Assembly (NCBI GenBank): GCA_963978905.1
Contig: OZ022261.1
Coordinates: 8,247,992-8,311,991 of the forward strand
Direction: 5' to 3'
DNA from: Trichostrongylus colubriformis
Lineage: Eukaryota; Nematoda; Chromadorea; Rhabditida; Trichostrongylidae
Length of the DNA: 64,000 nucleotides
In this document: positions 20,649 to 32,600 of the stretch, piece by piece
Numbering within the stretch: the first letter of the stretch is position 1
How the letters are laid out: the number at the start of each line of letters is the position of its first letter
Translations under genes and position numbers: made by a program
The notes under the pieces: generated by a model
Seen by the model: the letters and a program-made list of their open reading frames with translations, nothing else
What the model was told of the DNA's origin: nothing
The model's database searches: none

Positions 20649-23600
20649 ATGTTTATCGCTGATCTGTTTAGGCCATATATCGCTTCACCGTTCATGCCAA
20701 TTGCCACACCGCTCCCCATACCGTTGGAACGTCGTGCACCAAGTTCACCAAGGGAACCGAAACGAAATTTGGCTTATGGTAGCGGAGGGCGACGTCCAGA
20801 AGAAAAACTTCTGGCAGATGAAGAACAACAGGCAACGAGTAGCACTGAAGAGTGAGTTGGTTTTTCCTTTTCTTTTACCGAAATATTAGCGCTAAATGAT
20901 ACCCGTGTGTTTCCTCTATATTTCGTATATGAAGTTGCGAGCTGTCAAGAACTTACCTGGTCTCTAGGTTTTTTGTACATCACCTTCATAAGCCAAATAA
21001 AAGCACTTCAACGCGCGCGTTTGCGAGGGCGGGTATGTCAGCGACGGGAACACTGCTGTTTAACCCATTGACGACCGTGTGACACGACGTCGTGTCACAC
21101 CATGTTGGCCGCGTGGGACCGTGTGACACGATGTCGTGTCACAGTTATTTTCGCGCATTGTTTTCAAAATTCTAAGCAAATATTTATATATTATATACCC
21201 ATCATACATATACATTATTGTGAAAAAGGTTGTTCATAGAAATAGCTTTTAGTTGCTGAGTTATATTTAAATATATGGGTGGGTAACTGGTTCTTGGAGC
21301 ACATTTTGGGCTCGCATTGAAACAATAATGCATAAATAATGCTGGCATTGTGCCCTTAGCAAAATAAAGGGGTATACTCGGGATTGTAATCATTAATCTG
21401 ACAACAAAACACCAAATGGCTACTACATATAACTCCAAATATCTCCAGATGGGAAAGAACAATTTGTAGTGGCCGCATGTCATCAAAACTCGGCGCAGTT
21501 ACAGTCCCTATATCTCAAATATGGATAACTACACGAGCTAAACATGAAAATATGACGAGTGGAAATTTTTTTGAAGAGAAGTGCATTTTCAAAGCCGCGT
21601 CCTGCCATGTCGCGAGCGTGAGAAAAAGGCGCGCGGTCCCACGCGCCAGACAAGTGAAAACGGCGCGGTCGTCAATGGGTTAAAGCGATTCTTCGTTTAT
21701 GGAATTTTGCCTTTTGAATACTGAAAATTTGTCTGATGTTTGAAATTGAAGAGCCCCTCATTTCTTGTAAAACTCCTAGGAATCGGATTTTACTGTTTCC
21801 TGCAGTGCTAACAGTAATGGAATCAGGGTACATCGGGAGTCGAGGATTCCTCGACGGTGGGTATTAGATCTTACGGAAGGGGGTCGTCTCCACAAAAATC
21901 TGTGATAAGCGCTAGAATCTAGATTTTCAATAAGCAAATGAGAAGCGAAGGTCGCAGCGAACTCGTGTGATAGAACGTTAAATAAAAATATTTTTGCCTC
22001 TGGAATGAATATCCCTACTATATATAAAACGCTTGTCTGTCCCTCCGTCTGTCACGAAATTATGTGGTTCAATTACCCAAGTTTGAGGTACAGTCCATCG
22101 CGTGGCCTACGGGCTTGGGTGAGTGGCGAGAGTGAGAGTGTGTGGCGGGGTGAGAGAGTTCGATACACGCGCTCACTTTGCATGCTGTCGTGTGTGACGC
22201 GCAGTAGTGCGCGCCAGCCCAACTGGTATAGCAATAAAACGCATTGCATCTATACAACCTGGCAACAGTTACTGGTATCATAGAGGTCAAAAAAAGGGGG
22301 TCGTATTCGGTACCCGTATAGGAGGGGGGAGGGGGTTATACTGAAGCGGCTATTTTCCTCGACACATGGGAGTGCCCTGAATGGAATTCGGTTATAGCAA
22401 TCGTTAATCGAAGTCCAATAACAAAAGTAAATCATCTGAAAAGGCTAGAAGTATGCGAGCGTGCATCTGCACTCGACTAGGCATGTCTGCTCTCACGACT
22501 GCTAACATTTCGGGCCGTCTGCAGCGAAAACGAGTAGTCAGTGCAACCAAAGATCGGCATCATTGTTGCTCATAGCTTCAATGTCTTCCACAATGTAATG
22601 TCATCTTGGAGGTGATGTTTTGGTAAAACAAGGAATGGAAGGGGTTCTCATTCAAAGTGGCCATATGCAGCGAGATATATATCAGCGGGCGAACGCCCAT
22701 CTCGAATCTACTTTCAAAATCTGCTGAATTATTCTGTGAATGTTGTTACGGAGATCTTACTGAATGAGTAGTAGTATAGCACAGTAAGCTCAGGCGCTGT
22801 AGGACGTAAGCCGAGCGTTTTCAGGCCGCCTTTGTACTCTGCGGTGCCGGCTGCAAGCGTCGCTGCGTGTCTCTGCGTCTTCGCCTAAGCCACCCTGCCT
22901 CGTTACCTGCTTCTTCTCGGCACCTCCCCCGTGCCACAGTGTGATATTCGTGCTTCGGGGATCAAAAAAAGCAAGCTGAGTTGCTAACAAAAAAAAAAAA
23001 GAAAATGAAAAATATTTCTGAATTCGGTAATTTGATTTTCGATAGCTGCTGATCTCCGCAGCAGCTCCCGTTGCAAAAGTTATTATAAGGAAGCTGAATT
23101 GAGATGTATTGAGTCTTGGTAGTGTAACGGATTAGCACATATCCTCGTAAAGCACGAGTGCGGGTTCAAGTGGCAGGCGACTTCGAGGCCAAAGCACTTG
23201 CCCTAAAATCTGGAGATCGGCTCGCACAATCGCGTGTCTCATAGCAAATGACCACATCCATCTGGGTTCCATCCCGTGTTAGAGGGCATCGTTGTTGAAA
23301 TAACCGTGCGGTCTCATCAAACAACGTGATAAGGGCGGCAATAGTCCAACGGGGTTCAGTCTGATATAAAGAATTTTATCTGATGAAGGGATCATTTCTA
23401 AAAAGACAAAATTTGAGTAATAATAGAGCCCACTGGCAGGATACACCGGGAGTCGAGGTTTCCTCGACCGGACAGGGACGGGGGTCGTACCTGCAGAAAT
23501 TAGCGATAAGCACCAGCATTTAAAGTTTCAATAAGCAGATGAGAAGTGGAGTATATCCCAGCGAACCCGTGAGAAATAAGTATTTTCTTTGCTTCATGTA

Positions 23601-26600
23601 ATGCAGCCTTGCAGTCCGACAACAATTATACTCCATTTCGGAGCGCTTGGTTGGGCGTGGCCTACAGACATGAGTGAGTGGCGAGTGTGAGAGTGCGTGG
23701 GAGAGAGTTTGATATGTTCTCACCGAAGTCCGCAGGCCACGCCCTATCGCGCTCTCCGAAATGGACTGTACTGATATTGTAGAAGTCAAAAAATGGAGGG
23801 GGGGGGACTGTGGTCCACGTAGGGGAGGGGGTCGTACTGAAGCGGTTTGGGGACTCTTGGGAGCCCCCTACCTACTAGCCACAAACACGCAAACGTGATT
23901 CAATGTTGCATTTATCATCATCTGACAAAACTGCATGCGTTAAAGACAGTGTTAGGGGTAATGTGGGTGATGAGAATCCATATGAGGAGTCATTCACTCA
24001 AAAACTACGGGTTTGGAAAGCCTACCTGCGGCGAAATCCTCCGCGAAGGGCGCGCCCCGGGCTGTGGCAGAGGCGGTCTTTTCAGCTCGAGCCGCTTTAC
24101 TGTGCTCGGTCCGCTTCCTAGTGACTGATTGGCTGGGGTGGAAATAGAAGGTATCGCGGCCCGCTTTCTCAGTTTTGGCTCGAAGCGCACTCCCGAAAAA
24201 GGATGCTTCCTCATTTCCGAGCATCCCTTCGTGCTTAGGACATGGCAACACGTCAATGGAAAACTCGTTCGGACTACCAGCCTCTTCACGAAAAGGTGGA
24301 GAAGGGTCCTATTTCTCAGGTCTTTGACCATTTCCGTCCGTTTTTTCCTCAGTGTCCTGTAACTGGGCATCTCGACTTTCGAATTCACTACTTCTTTTAC
24401 ATTACTGCCTAATTTCCCCAAACACTGCCTTAAAGGAATGTAGCAAAAATTCATGATGTTTATACCTATTGAAAGTCCATGAATTCACATGATAAGAAAA
24501 ACAAGATAAATAGACTGATATGGGGCTGGCAGACGTCATTTTCAAAGTTGATAGCCAATGCTCAAAAGAGGATTATGGAGTGATCAAAAGAAAGGGCCGA
24601 AGGTGATTGTACTGGGTAGGCAGATGGGAAGTCTGACAATTAGAGCTAAACTGAAACATCGATTGCGTTTTCTCCTTCACCTATTCGAACAGTCTGTTGA
24701 AAATGACACATCTTCCCTGTTGAAAATATGGTTTTCAAAAATTGTTCTTATCACGCGCTGTGAGAACATGAGTTATCATATAGAACCACAGAAAAAGCCA
24801 TAGTTTGTGATTGTGTGATATGGATTGGTGTTTTCATTGAAAGCAGTCTGTTATCAGTGGTAAAGTGGGCTTTAGAAACGGTTATTAGAAAGTTCATCAA
24901 AGTGTCCCATGGTGTTTTTCTTCACACGTTCCTTGTATGTTCATGAACATTCCAGAGAATCGGCATCCGACGAGGATGAGTCTACCATCTCGGCAAAGGT
25001 ATGATACTTACTCTTACTTACGTTTTATTCATTAGGTTGGTCCCTGTTCCGGACCAAGTTGTGACCATGTTTTTTATTTTTTGTACTTCACCATTAAATT
25101 CATTCAACTCATTATACATTACAACTATCTGCATTTTATTGTAAACGTATCGAGGGCTGTTCGATCCCACTTCTGTGGAACTCCACAGAAGATGGGATAT
25201 CGGTTTGGAGACCGCGCTGATCGACCTGTCATTTTTTCTGAGAAAAACGGATTAGATAGCAGGATAGGTGGTGATCCGTTAACGCAAGGTTAGGGCTATG
25301 GAATGAGTGAGGAGGAAATGACTATCCGAAAGTCTCCTATTTTTGCTGAAAGGCTGGACATCACCATGAGGAAAGCAAAATCTGACTCGTTTTTTTTTCA
25401 ATGGCTCCATGAGCAAGCTGTTCGCGGTAGCAATACGTTTGAACATAAGGGATTGGGGTCGATTGGTCGAATTTTCGCGCAGTCGCCCACGGCGAGTGCG
25501 AGCCGTTTGCAACCTTATCTGTTGAAACAGCAACAACAACAACATAGGCGAACTTCCGAAGTTCCCAAACTGCAATCTTTGAAGATCCTTCACGGTATCA
25601 GCTCACTGCGTCTTGAGTGGAGTTCCAAATGACTCGTACTGGCGACGCCGCGAAGCGAAAATCCGACAAAAGGACCCTCACCCGGACATGAGCATCAGGA
25701 AATAGAATTACCGGCGCACAGCTCTTCTCTCCCAATAGCGAGAAGGGGAATCTGTTTCAGTAGGCCTGCACTTCGACTGCCCGAATTTCCGTATCGTTTG
25801 AGAAGAGCCTGTGTCGCGTGGATGTGGATAACAACTGTCCCCACTCCTCATCACCGGTGAATACCTTGGATGGCCCTCAAACGTCCAATGAAAAGTCAAG
25901 AGGAACAACGCAAGGTCAAGTCATGCGTTGAGCAGTTGCGTGTACAGCACATGAGAAAAACAAATTTCTTTTTAGCACGAGAAGTGCCTCACCGGGCGGG
26001 TACAAAGTGGTACGAATGGAAATTTTCGCACATATGGTGTGAACCTTTCGCACCTATGGTGCGAGGAAACAATTACGAGGAGCGAGAGTCAAGGGGTCAT
26101 CCGTTGCCCAAAACTTGTATTAGGAGCAAGTGAGGTCAAGTAATTAAGGAATAAACTGACTAGGAAAGGGAAGTAATATGCGAAAAAAAAACTGATGGGT
26201 CCGTTGCTGACCCCTGCTGTAAGCAGGTGTAGCGCCATGATAGCGCACCGTGGCACCGAAAAAATTGCAGTCTGGATAGTTACCCAAGGATGTGCTCCCT
26301 TAAGGAGATAAGTCGACTTATATTGTTATCGTGGAGTGTGCCTTTTAGATCATTTTCAGACCTTGGCCTGAGGTTTGGTAATGAGTTCATGGGGTTTTCG
26401 ATGTATCTTTAATATTAAGAGTGAAAAATGGGGTCGGCGCTGTTATCAGTCGAGAGGCCGTGCACTTTATTCCATGGCTGATCCTGTCTACAGACTTAAG
26501 CTTGAAAGATTCTAAGCTGTGCTCATGAATAATTAGGCCTTCATGGGACCCTCGCACAATCTGCACTCAAGACAAGCTGCGAACAAACGAGTGGATAGCT

Positions 26601-29600
26601 CATGGGAATGGTGAAGATAAGGATCCCTTCAGATATTACAGTGATAAATGTAAAGGGGTACGCATCTTATGGACCAACATAATATATGAATTTCATACAA
26701 GTAGGTTATGCGAATCGATAAGTAACTGAATTTGGAAATAATTTATTTGAAGATTTACTGGACTGTCTGTTTTGCTAGCGGGTTGGCACCAAATCGACAC
26801 GCAGTTTAATTTCGTTCCAAAGGGCGAATATAAACGGAATGACTCAATGGGGGAAATTCGGACATTCATTCATGAATAGAATTCGCTTGCGCACATGTAG
26901 TTGGAGGACCAGCAGAGGTAGGTAATTTGGCGGGATGAATAGGACCACACGGGTGTGTACACTTACGTCAAATTTTCGCTTTGTGACGTCGCACTCGCGG
27001 CGCCGTCAGCACAACTTGTCGCGGTCGCTTGGAGTCCTGCTCAAGACGCAAGGGTTTGGTACCATGGAGGTTTGAGAAATAGATCATCATCTAAAACCAT
27101 TAACTTGTGCCCCGAAAAGGCAAAATAGAGACATAAAAAGTAAAAGAAACGGTATTTTTCATTGTATATATGTATTTTCATGACGCGGACTTCCAAAATA
27201 AGCTCCTTCCAAAATTCCGTTATTCCGAGGTTGAGTAAAAAATTGCTACCTCCATAACTGGACCAGTAAACGTTTCAGTTTTATAATATTTCTGAGGACC
27301 TCCGTTATTGACTAGTAAATTAAAGAATTTGAAGATTAATTACTTTAGGGTTCATTTGCCGCATTATCGTCAAAGGAATGGGTAACGGTGGTAATGTTAG
27401 CGCTAGCGAATCTCTGCTCAACAGTAGCGTTCAGCTGTATCGCTCCTTTTTACCCTGACGAAGTGAGTCATTTAGGTGTTCTTTTTTTGCTTTTGATTTC
27501 CGTTGTTGCATTTAGAAGGACACGAAAGGAGAGGTGGTCTGCATTGATCCAGGCATACTAATTGTGAGGAAGCGTTGAAGCATGTGGAAGGGAAGGACGG
27601 ATGAAGGTGACGAGGAGAGGAAGGAAACAGGGCAGAGACCATAAAAATATGCTTCAGATCGAATTATGGGAGTCTTTTATGGGAGTAGGGCTCTCTGACA
27701 TTCATCCGTAGCAGGTGAAAAAGAGTCACATTTAAGGAGGGCCGCATGAATGACGAGTGAAGTGGAGAGAGAACGATAAAAAGAACAAGAGAAAGATAGA
27801 TAAACAACAACAGGTAAATCAACAAAAAATGGATTGACTGATAAAAAGAATGAATGAATGGATTAAGAAAGAAAAGAGGATGGTCCTATTTGACAGAGTT
27901 GCAGTATCCATTTTGCGGTTCGCTATTTGTATCGTAATCGATTCGTACGTATCACTTTAGTAATTCCAGGCTAAAAAGAAAGGAATGACTGAGTCTCAGA
28001 CTGGAATCGTCTTTGGGATATTCGAGCTCGTCATGTTCGTCATGGCACCCATTTTCGGAAGATATGTGAGTTTTAATGCACTAAGAGGTTCGGAAGATAT
28101 GTGAGTTTTAATGCACTAAGAGGTAGAAGGTGACCAGTTGCTGGATCCACTATGCGCCCATCCCACTCTTGGACGAGTTATCTTCCTCCTTTTCATGCGT
28201 ATTCGTTCGGGCACAGATAGCGTGCTACTTTCATAAGATTATTAATGAAAATCGCATCTCGCTTCTAGTGCTTCGGAAATTCCTCCGAAATGATGTAGGC
28301 GTATTATTACTCTTTCCCTTTCATATTACTTTGTCCGATGAGTTCGTGTCATTTTATGTTCCCTGTGTTTCACAAAATTATCTCCATCTTTTGACGATCT
28401 TCATAAACGTAATCGATAGAGCACCTTCTGCTGTATAAAGTAGTGCTATGTGTTATTTTGAATCTTGATTTTTCAGTATTTACAAGGTTCACAGTTTGAG
28501 TAATCTGCAGGCAAAAACTCGCATTTTTGGCATCTTCTCATCTTCGCCTACCATCGAGGTCAAAAATTATATGAATATACGTATTCAGTACAGCTTTTTA
28601 TCTTCACAGAATAGTGCTATTTGTTGTTGATGGCTTGATTGAATGCTGTTTTCGTAGCCTAGAAATCAAGTAATTTGTAGGCAAAAATATGTATTTTGGT
28701 ACACGAGCTCCAAAAAAATTGTTCCTCTTCGCCTCATATCGAATCATTTCAAGGGATTGTTACATAGTTTATCAGTTTTCTGTTATATTAGCGGATCATT
28801 CGGTCCAACAAAACTGTTTGGAGAAATCTCGATTTTTTAGCGAAAAGGGGTAGGTGGCGAAGGTGCAGGTTTTCGCTAAGTATCCCATTTCTAAGCATTA
28901 GAAGTATTGAAATATGGAAAATTATGAATTATGGAAAGTTTCAAAGCATAAATGCTATCCCACTGTAGAGCAGAAAGCTCTATCGGATGCTCAGATTTTT
29001 CTTCTTTTTGGCCTCAATAGTAGACGAAGAAGAGGAGGTGCATGAAAGTGAACATTTTTGCTGTTTACGCCTAGTCCTGAAAAAATAACAATTATTTAAG
29101 CGATTCGAAATATCAAGCAGTACCACATTTAGAGCTGAAGACCTCTATGAAAAATATGCGTATATATTTTTTGACCTCAATGGCAGATAAAGAAAAGGAT
29201 ATGCTGTAAGTGCGAATTTTTGCCTGCAGATTGCTCCATTTCTAAACCTCAAATACTAAACATTTAGGATTGAAAAAAAACAAGTATCACTGTCACAAAA
29301 AGTGTAAGCAGCACCTAGAGCAGAAGAAGCTCTATTGAATACATATATGAATTTTTCGAAAGACGGAAAGAATGTTATGAAACACAGGTAATAAAAACGG
29401 CGCAGTCCTATCGCACAACCTAGAAGTACGCCTGTAGCTGCACGTGCATTTGGGAATTCTGCGTGTCTGACTGATAAACGCTGACGAAAGTAGTAGATGT
29501 TCTGTGTGGGTGATACCTTTGACTCTGGATATGATTTAGGACAATACTTCGCAACGCGGCCGTGCGGCGTGCGAGCTAGGGGTGCTCTGTTTGGGTTTTG

Positions 29601-32600
29601 ATGTGACTCATCCCTCTCCTGCGCTTCATTTTGAACAAAGGATACCAAGCGCTTCAGGACCGATTACACGTGGCGCTCCCAGCTCGCGCACATTGCGTCG
29701 CACGCCACCTGGTGCGATGCGAAATCCTGCTGTGGGGTTCATTGAAAATCTATTTGACTACTGCTCTCGTCAACAACTACTCAGGCTTGCTCCCACGTAT
29801 CCACGAGTTCTAAAAAACCCTTGCGCGTGTGGAGCTCTATGTCTTTCAATTTTTTTTTCTTTTTTTTTATCGTGATTGGTAGTCCATAATCTTTGTCACT
29901 TCATAGTTCACTCTCATCCGTGAGTACGTGTCATGTCTTATATTAAGTGTTTAGATGACCGTCGTCGGATCGAAGAACATGTTCACACTGGGTCTAGCCA
30001 TAACATCAATAACGGCCATTCTTTTCGGGTAATTTTATCGAAGTTAAATACTCTCTAGAGAAGGTTATACTTTACAGGAAGAACTGAAAAAGTTCATGAA
30101 TTATTTAAAAAAGTGCTGCGCAGCCTCCTGCATCTGTTGTTTATGTGTATAAACTTATGTATATTTATTCACTCATTCGTTCATCTGTGGTTCAGCGTAG
30201 ACAATAGCGAGGCTGACACTGCATACGTTAAGAAAGGCCTAAGGAGCATCGGGGAACAAGGATATGGGCAAAAATTATAAAGTATTCGAATGCAATACGG
30301 TAAAGTAGTACATGTCACAGTGCTGGGCCCCATCGATCCCGCCCATCGCAAATCTCCCGCCCAGCAACCAAAGCCGACACAGAAGGTGGTGCAGTGGAAA
30401 TAGGAGCCACCCTCTTTTCCTCAATATAAGCGAATATTTCTGGGCAACATTCCGGTATGCATGTACTGTATATAGATCTGCTTTTATAATTAACTGGCTC
30501 GCTCAAGAAGCGTGGCTCAGGAGTGAGAATGAGTAGGATGAATTGCTAAAGATACTAAAAATTGGTTAGAAAAAAGGTTTGCGGGAGACTTCAAATACAG
30601 CAGTTCTTTACCGCCCGTCTGTCATAGACGGGATTTTATGTGAAATCAGCATTTGAATGAAAACAGAAGCATAAGTTACCTCTGCAGGGGTGTGTGCAGA
30701 TATGACAGCGAATAGCTTCGCGGCGCCACCAATACGACTCGCCGTATCGATTGCCCTTGGAAGTCGGCCGAGCGTGACTGCGTCACGTCTGCGCTTCCAC
30801 TCATGCCACACTGCCTCGCTTGAAGGCTGCCATGCCCTGCCACTGGCACTCGCACCCGCCGCGCCACTCGCCGCGAGCGGCCTCGTGATTTGCTGTCATA
30901 TCTGCACCCACGCCCTCTACAGCAGACTGTGTACTTTCTGTATTATTCGAACTCATGTAAAAGAATCTTGAAAGTAACTGCACTCTTCTAAAAAAGGAAC
31001 AGCCCGAAAATTTTGACCAGTTTGCATGTATATGATCTTTTCATTTTTGAGGGCACATTCCGCGTTTGCTGGAAGGAGGTCGTCATAGTATTATAGTAGA
31101 ACGTCTGGGGCAGGGCATTTCCAAATTACGACCCCCCTACTCTGTGGGAGACCAAGTGCCCGAGTGCAACTTCCCTTTTTTGATCTCTACAATACCGGTG
31201 ACTATGCCGGATCGTGTAGTTGCAATATGTTTTATTGCTATGTATCTCAATCCTCAATGCTATGTATCTATTCTATTTTTGACCTAATTTTATTGAAGGT
31301 TTGCTTTTATTGCTTATCGCTGACCTCTGCATTACGACCCACCCTCTCCTCTCCGGTCAAATACGACCCTCCTGTCGAGGAATCCTCGACTATCGGTGTA
31401 CCCTCGTCTGGGGACTTGCTGCTTCCAGGCTAAGGGGCGTGGAAAAATGCCTTCATCGTTTTCCTAACAATGACCAGATCGACTTTTCCTTCCGGTAAAC
31501 GCGGAATGCTCTCCTAATTACAATTAATTAAAGTGTCTAGACGCTGTTCATCTGATGGAATGTAATTTCAGGTTCCTCAACTTCCTTCCATCGGGTAACA
31601 TTTTCTTTTTTGCTAGCCTTTTGATTCGAATATTGGAAGCGGTTGGAGACGCGGCCTTTGTGACATCGAGCTTTGCAATATCAGCCAAATGCTTTCCTGG
31701 CAATATTGCTGTCGTAGTGGTAAGTTATATTTCGAAATGATAAAATATTTTTTTAAAGCTCCTTAAGAGGTCAAGTAGCCTTTCTTAAGGGCATTATGGA
31801 GACTTTCGCTGGGCTTGGTTATACAGCAGGTCCCGTGATTGGTGGAGTTCTGTACGAGTTCGGCGGATTTCAAACTCCGTTCTTGGTGCTAGGTGTGATT
31901 CTGATTGTGGCCACCGTACTTGGTTGGTGGTTGATAGAAAATTATAAGGATGGTGAGTAGCATTTTTGAATTGCCGCTTTTGATTATTACACATTTGAAA
32001 TTTTTGTGAAAGTCATGATTCATTTTTTGCTTAAAGCTTGCTTATATTCGGAACTAAAAAGGGATCAGGTCAGGGCCAAGCGTGATGAAAAATCAGATTT
32101 CTCGCTTAATAGAGGGGTGACGTGCAAGTGTTCCCACCAGTGCTCCAGGAGGTCAGGTTACCAGCGTTGCGCGGAGGGAAATTTACTATAGAAACGACGA
32201 AATTAACATTCTCATGAGACTAAAATATTGTATTATAAACTGCTACAGTAACTAGCTACTGCCATTATCATAAACTGTATCTGCTTTCGATTAAGATTGT
32301 ATTCGATGGAAGATGTCCTAATTTGACTATTTAAGTTACAAATATCCATCTTTATTACATAGTTGACTTAGCAAGTCTGTGCATTTATCCTTCGGCCTTT
32401 ATCTGTGACATAGTAAGTTGGCCAACTACGTAGCCAAGATCTTGAAAGCAGTAGTAAATCAATCGTCTTGTGAAGTAGACCCACCCATGGGTGATCTGAC
32501 CCCACACTAATCACCACAAAACTTTCCACACACCCCGTAATTGTGTAGTCAAACCTATTTAGCAACCTTTGTCTCGGCTACCTGTCATTGGTCACCGTAG

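Larger units (their letters stand above)
20852..24955. other. Intron 1 of the transporter, repeat-filled
   Basis: A 4.1-kb intron holding a 616-bp TTAA element, two Helitron-like repeats, a GC-rich palindrome, a tRNA-like sequence and another TTAA element, all listed separately. No coding exon of its own was found. Confidence 0.7.
24999..27348. other. Intron 2 of the transporter
   Basis: Holds family 5 repeat fragments (25590-25690 plus, 26960-27070 minus) and an open frame at 25303-25632 with a short Gln run but no domain. No exon found. Confidence 0.6.

Noticed and set aside
20479..20889. 136-codon plus-strand frame over transporter exon 1
   Set aside because: A different frame from the exon, which is supported by its donor and by phase continuity with exon 2.
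23994..24454. Minus-strand frames of 85 and 149 codons
   Set aside because: They fall within a TTAA element whose second copy at 50.5 kb does not conserve either frame.
29582..29875. Frame containing LGFDVTHPSP, reminiscent of the Argonaute PIWI motif
   Set aside because: Similarity stops after ten residues, no flanking PIWI motifs exist, and the segment lies inside a large palindromic repeat.
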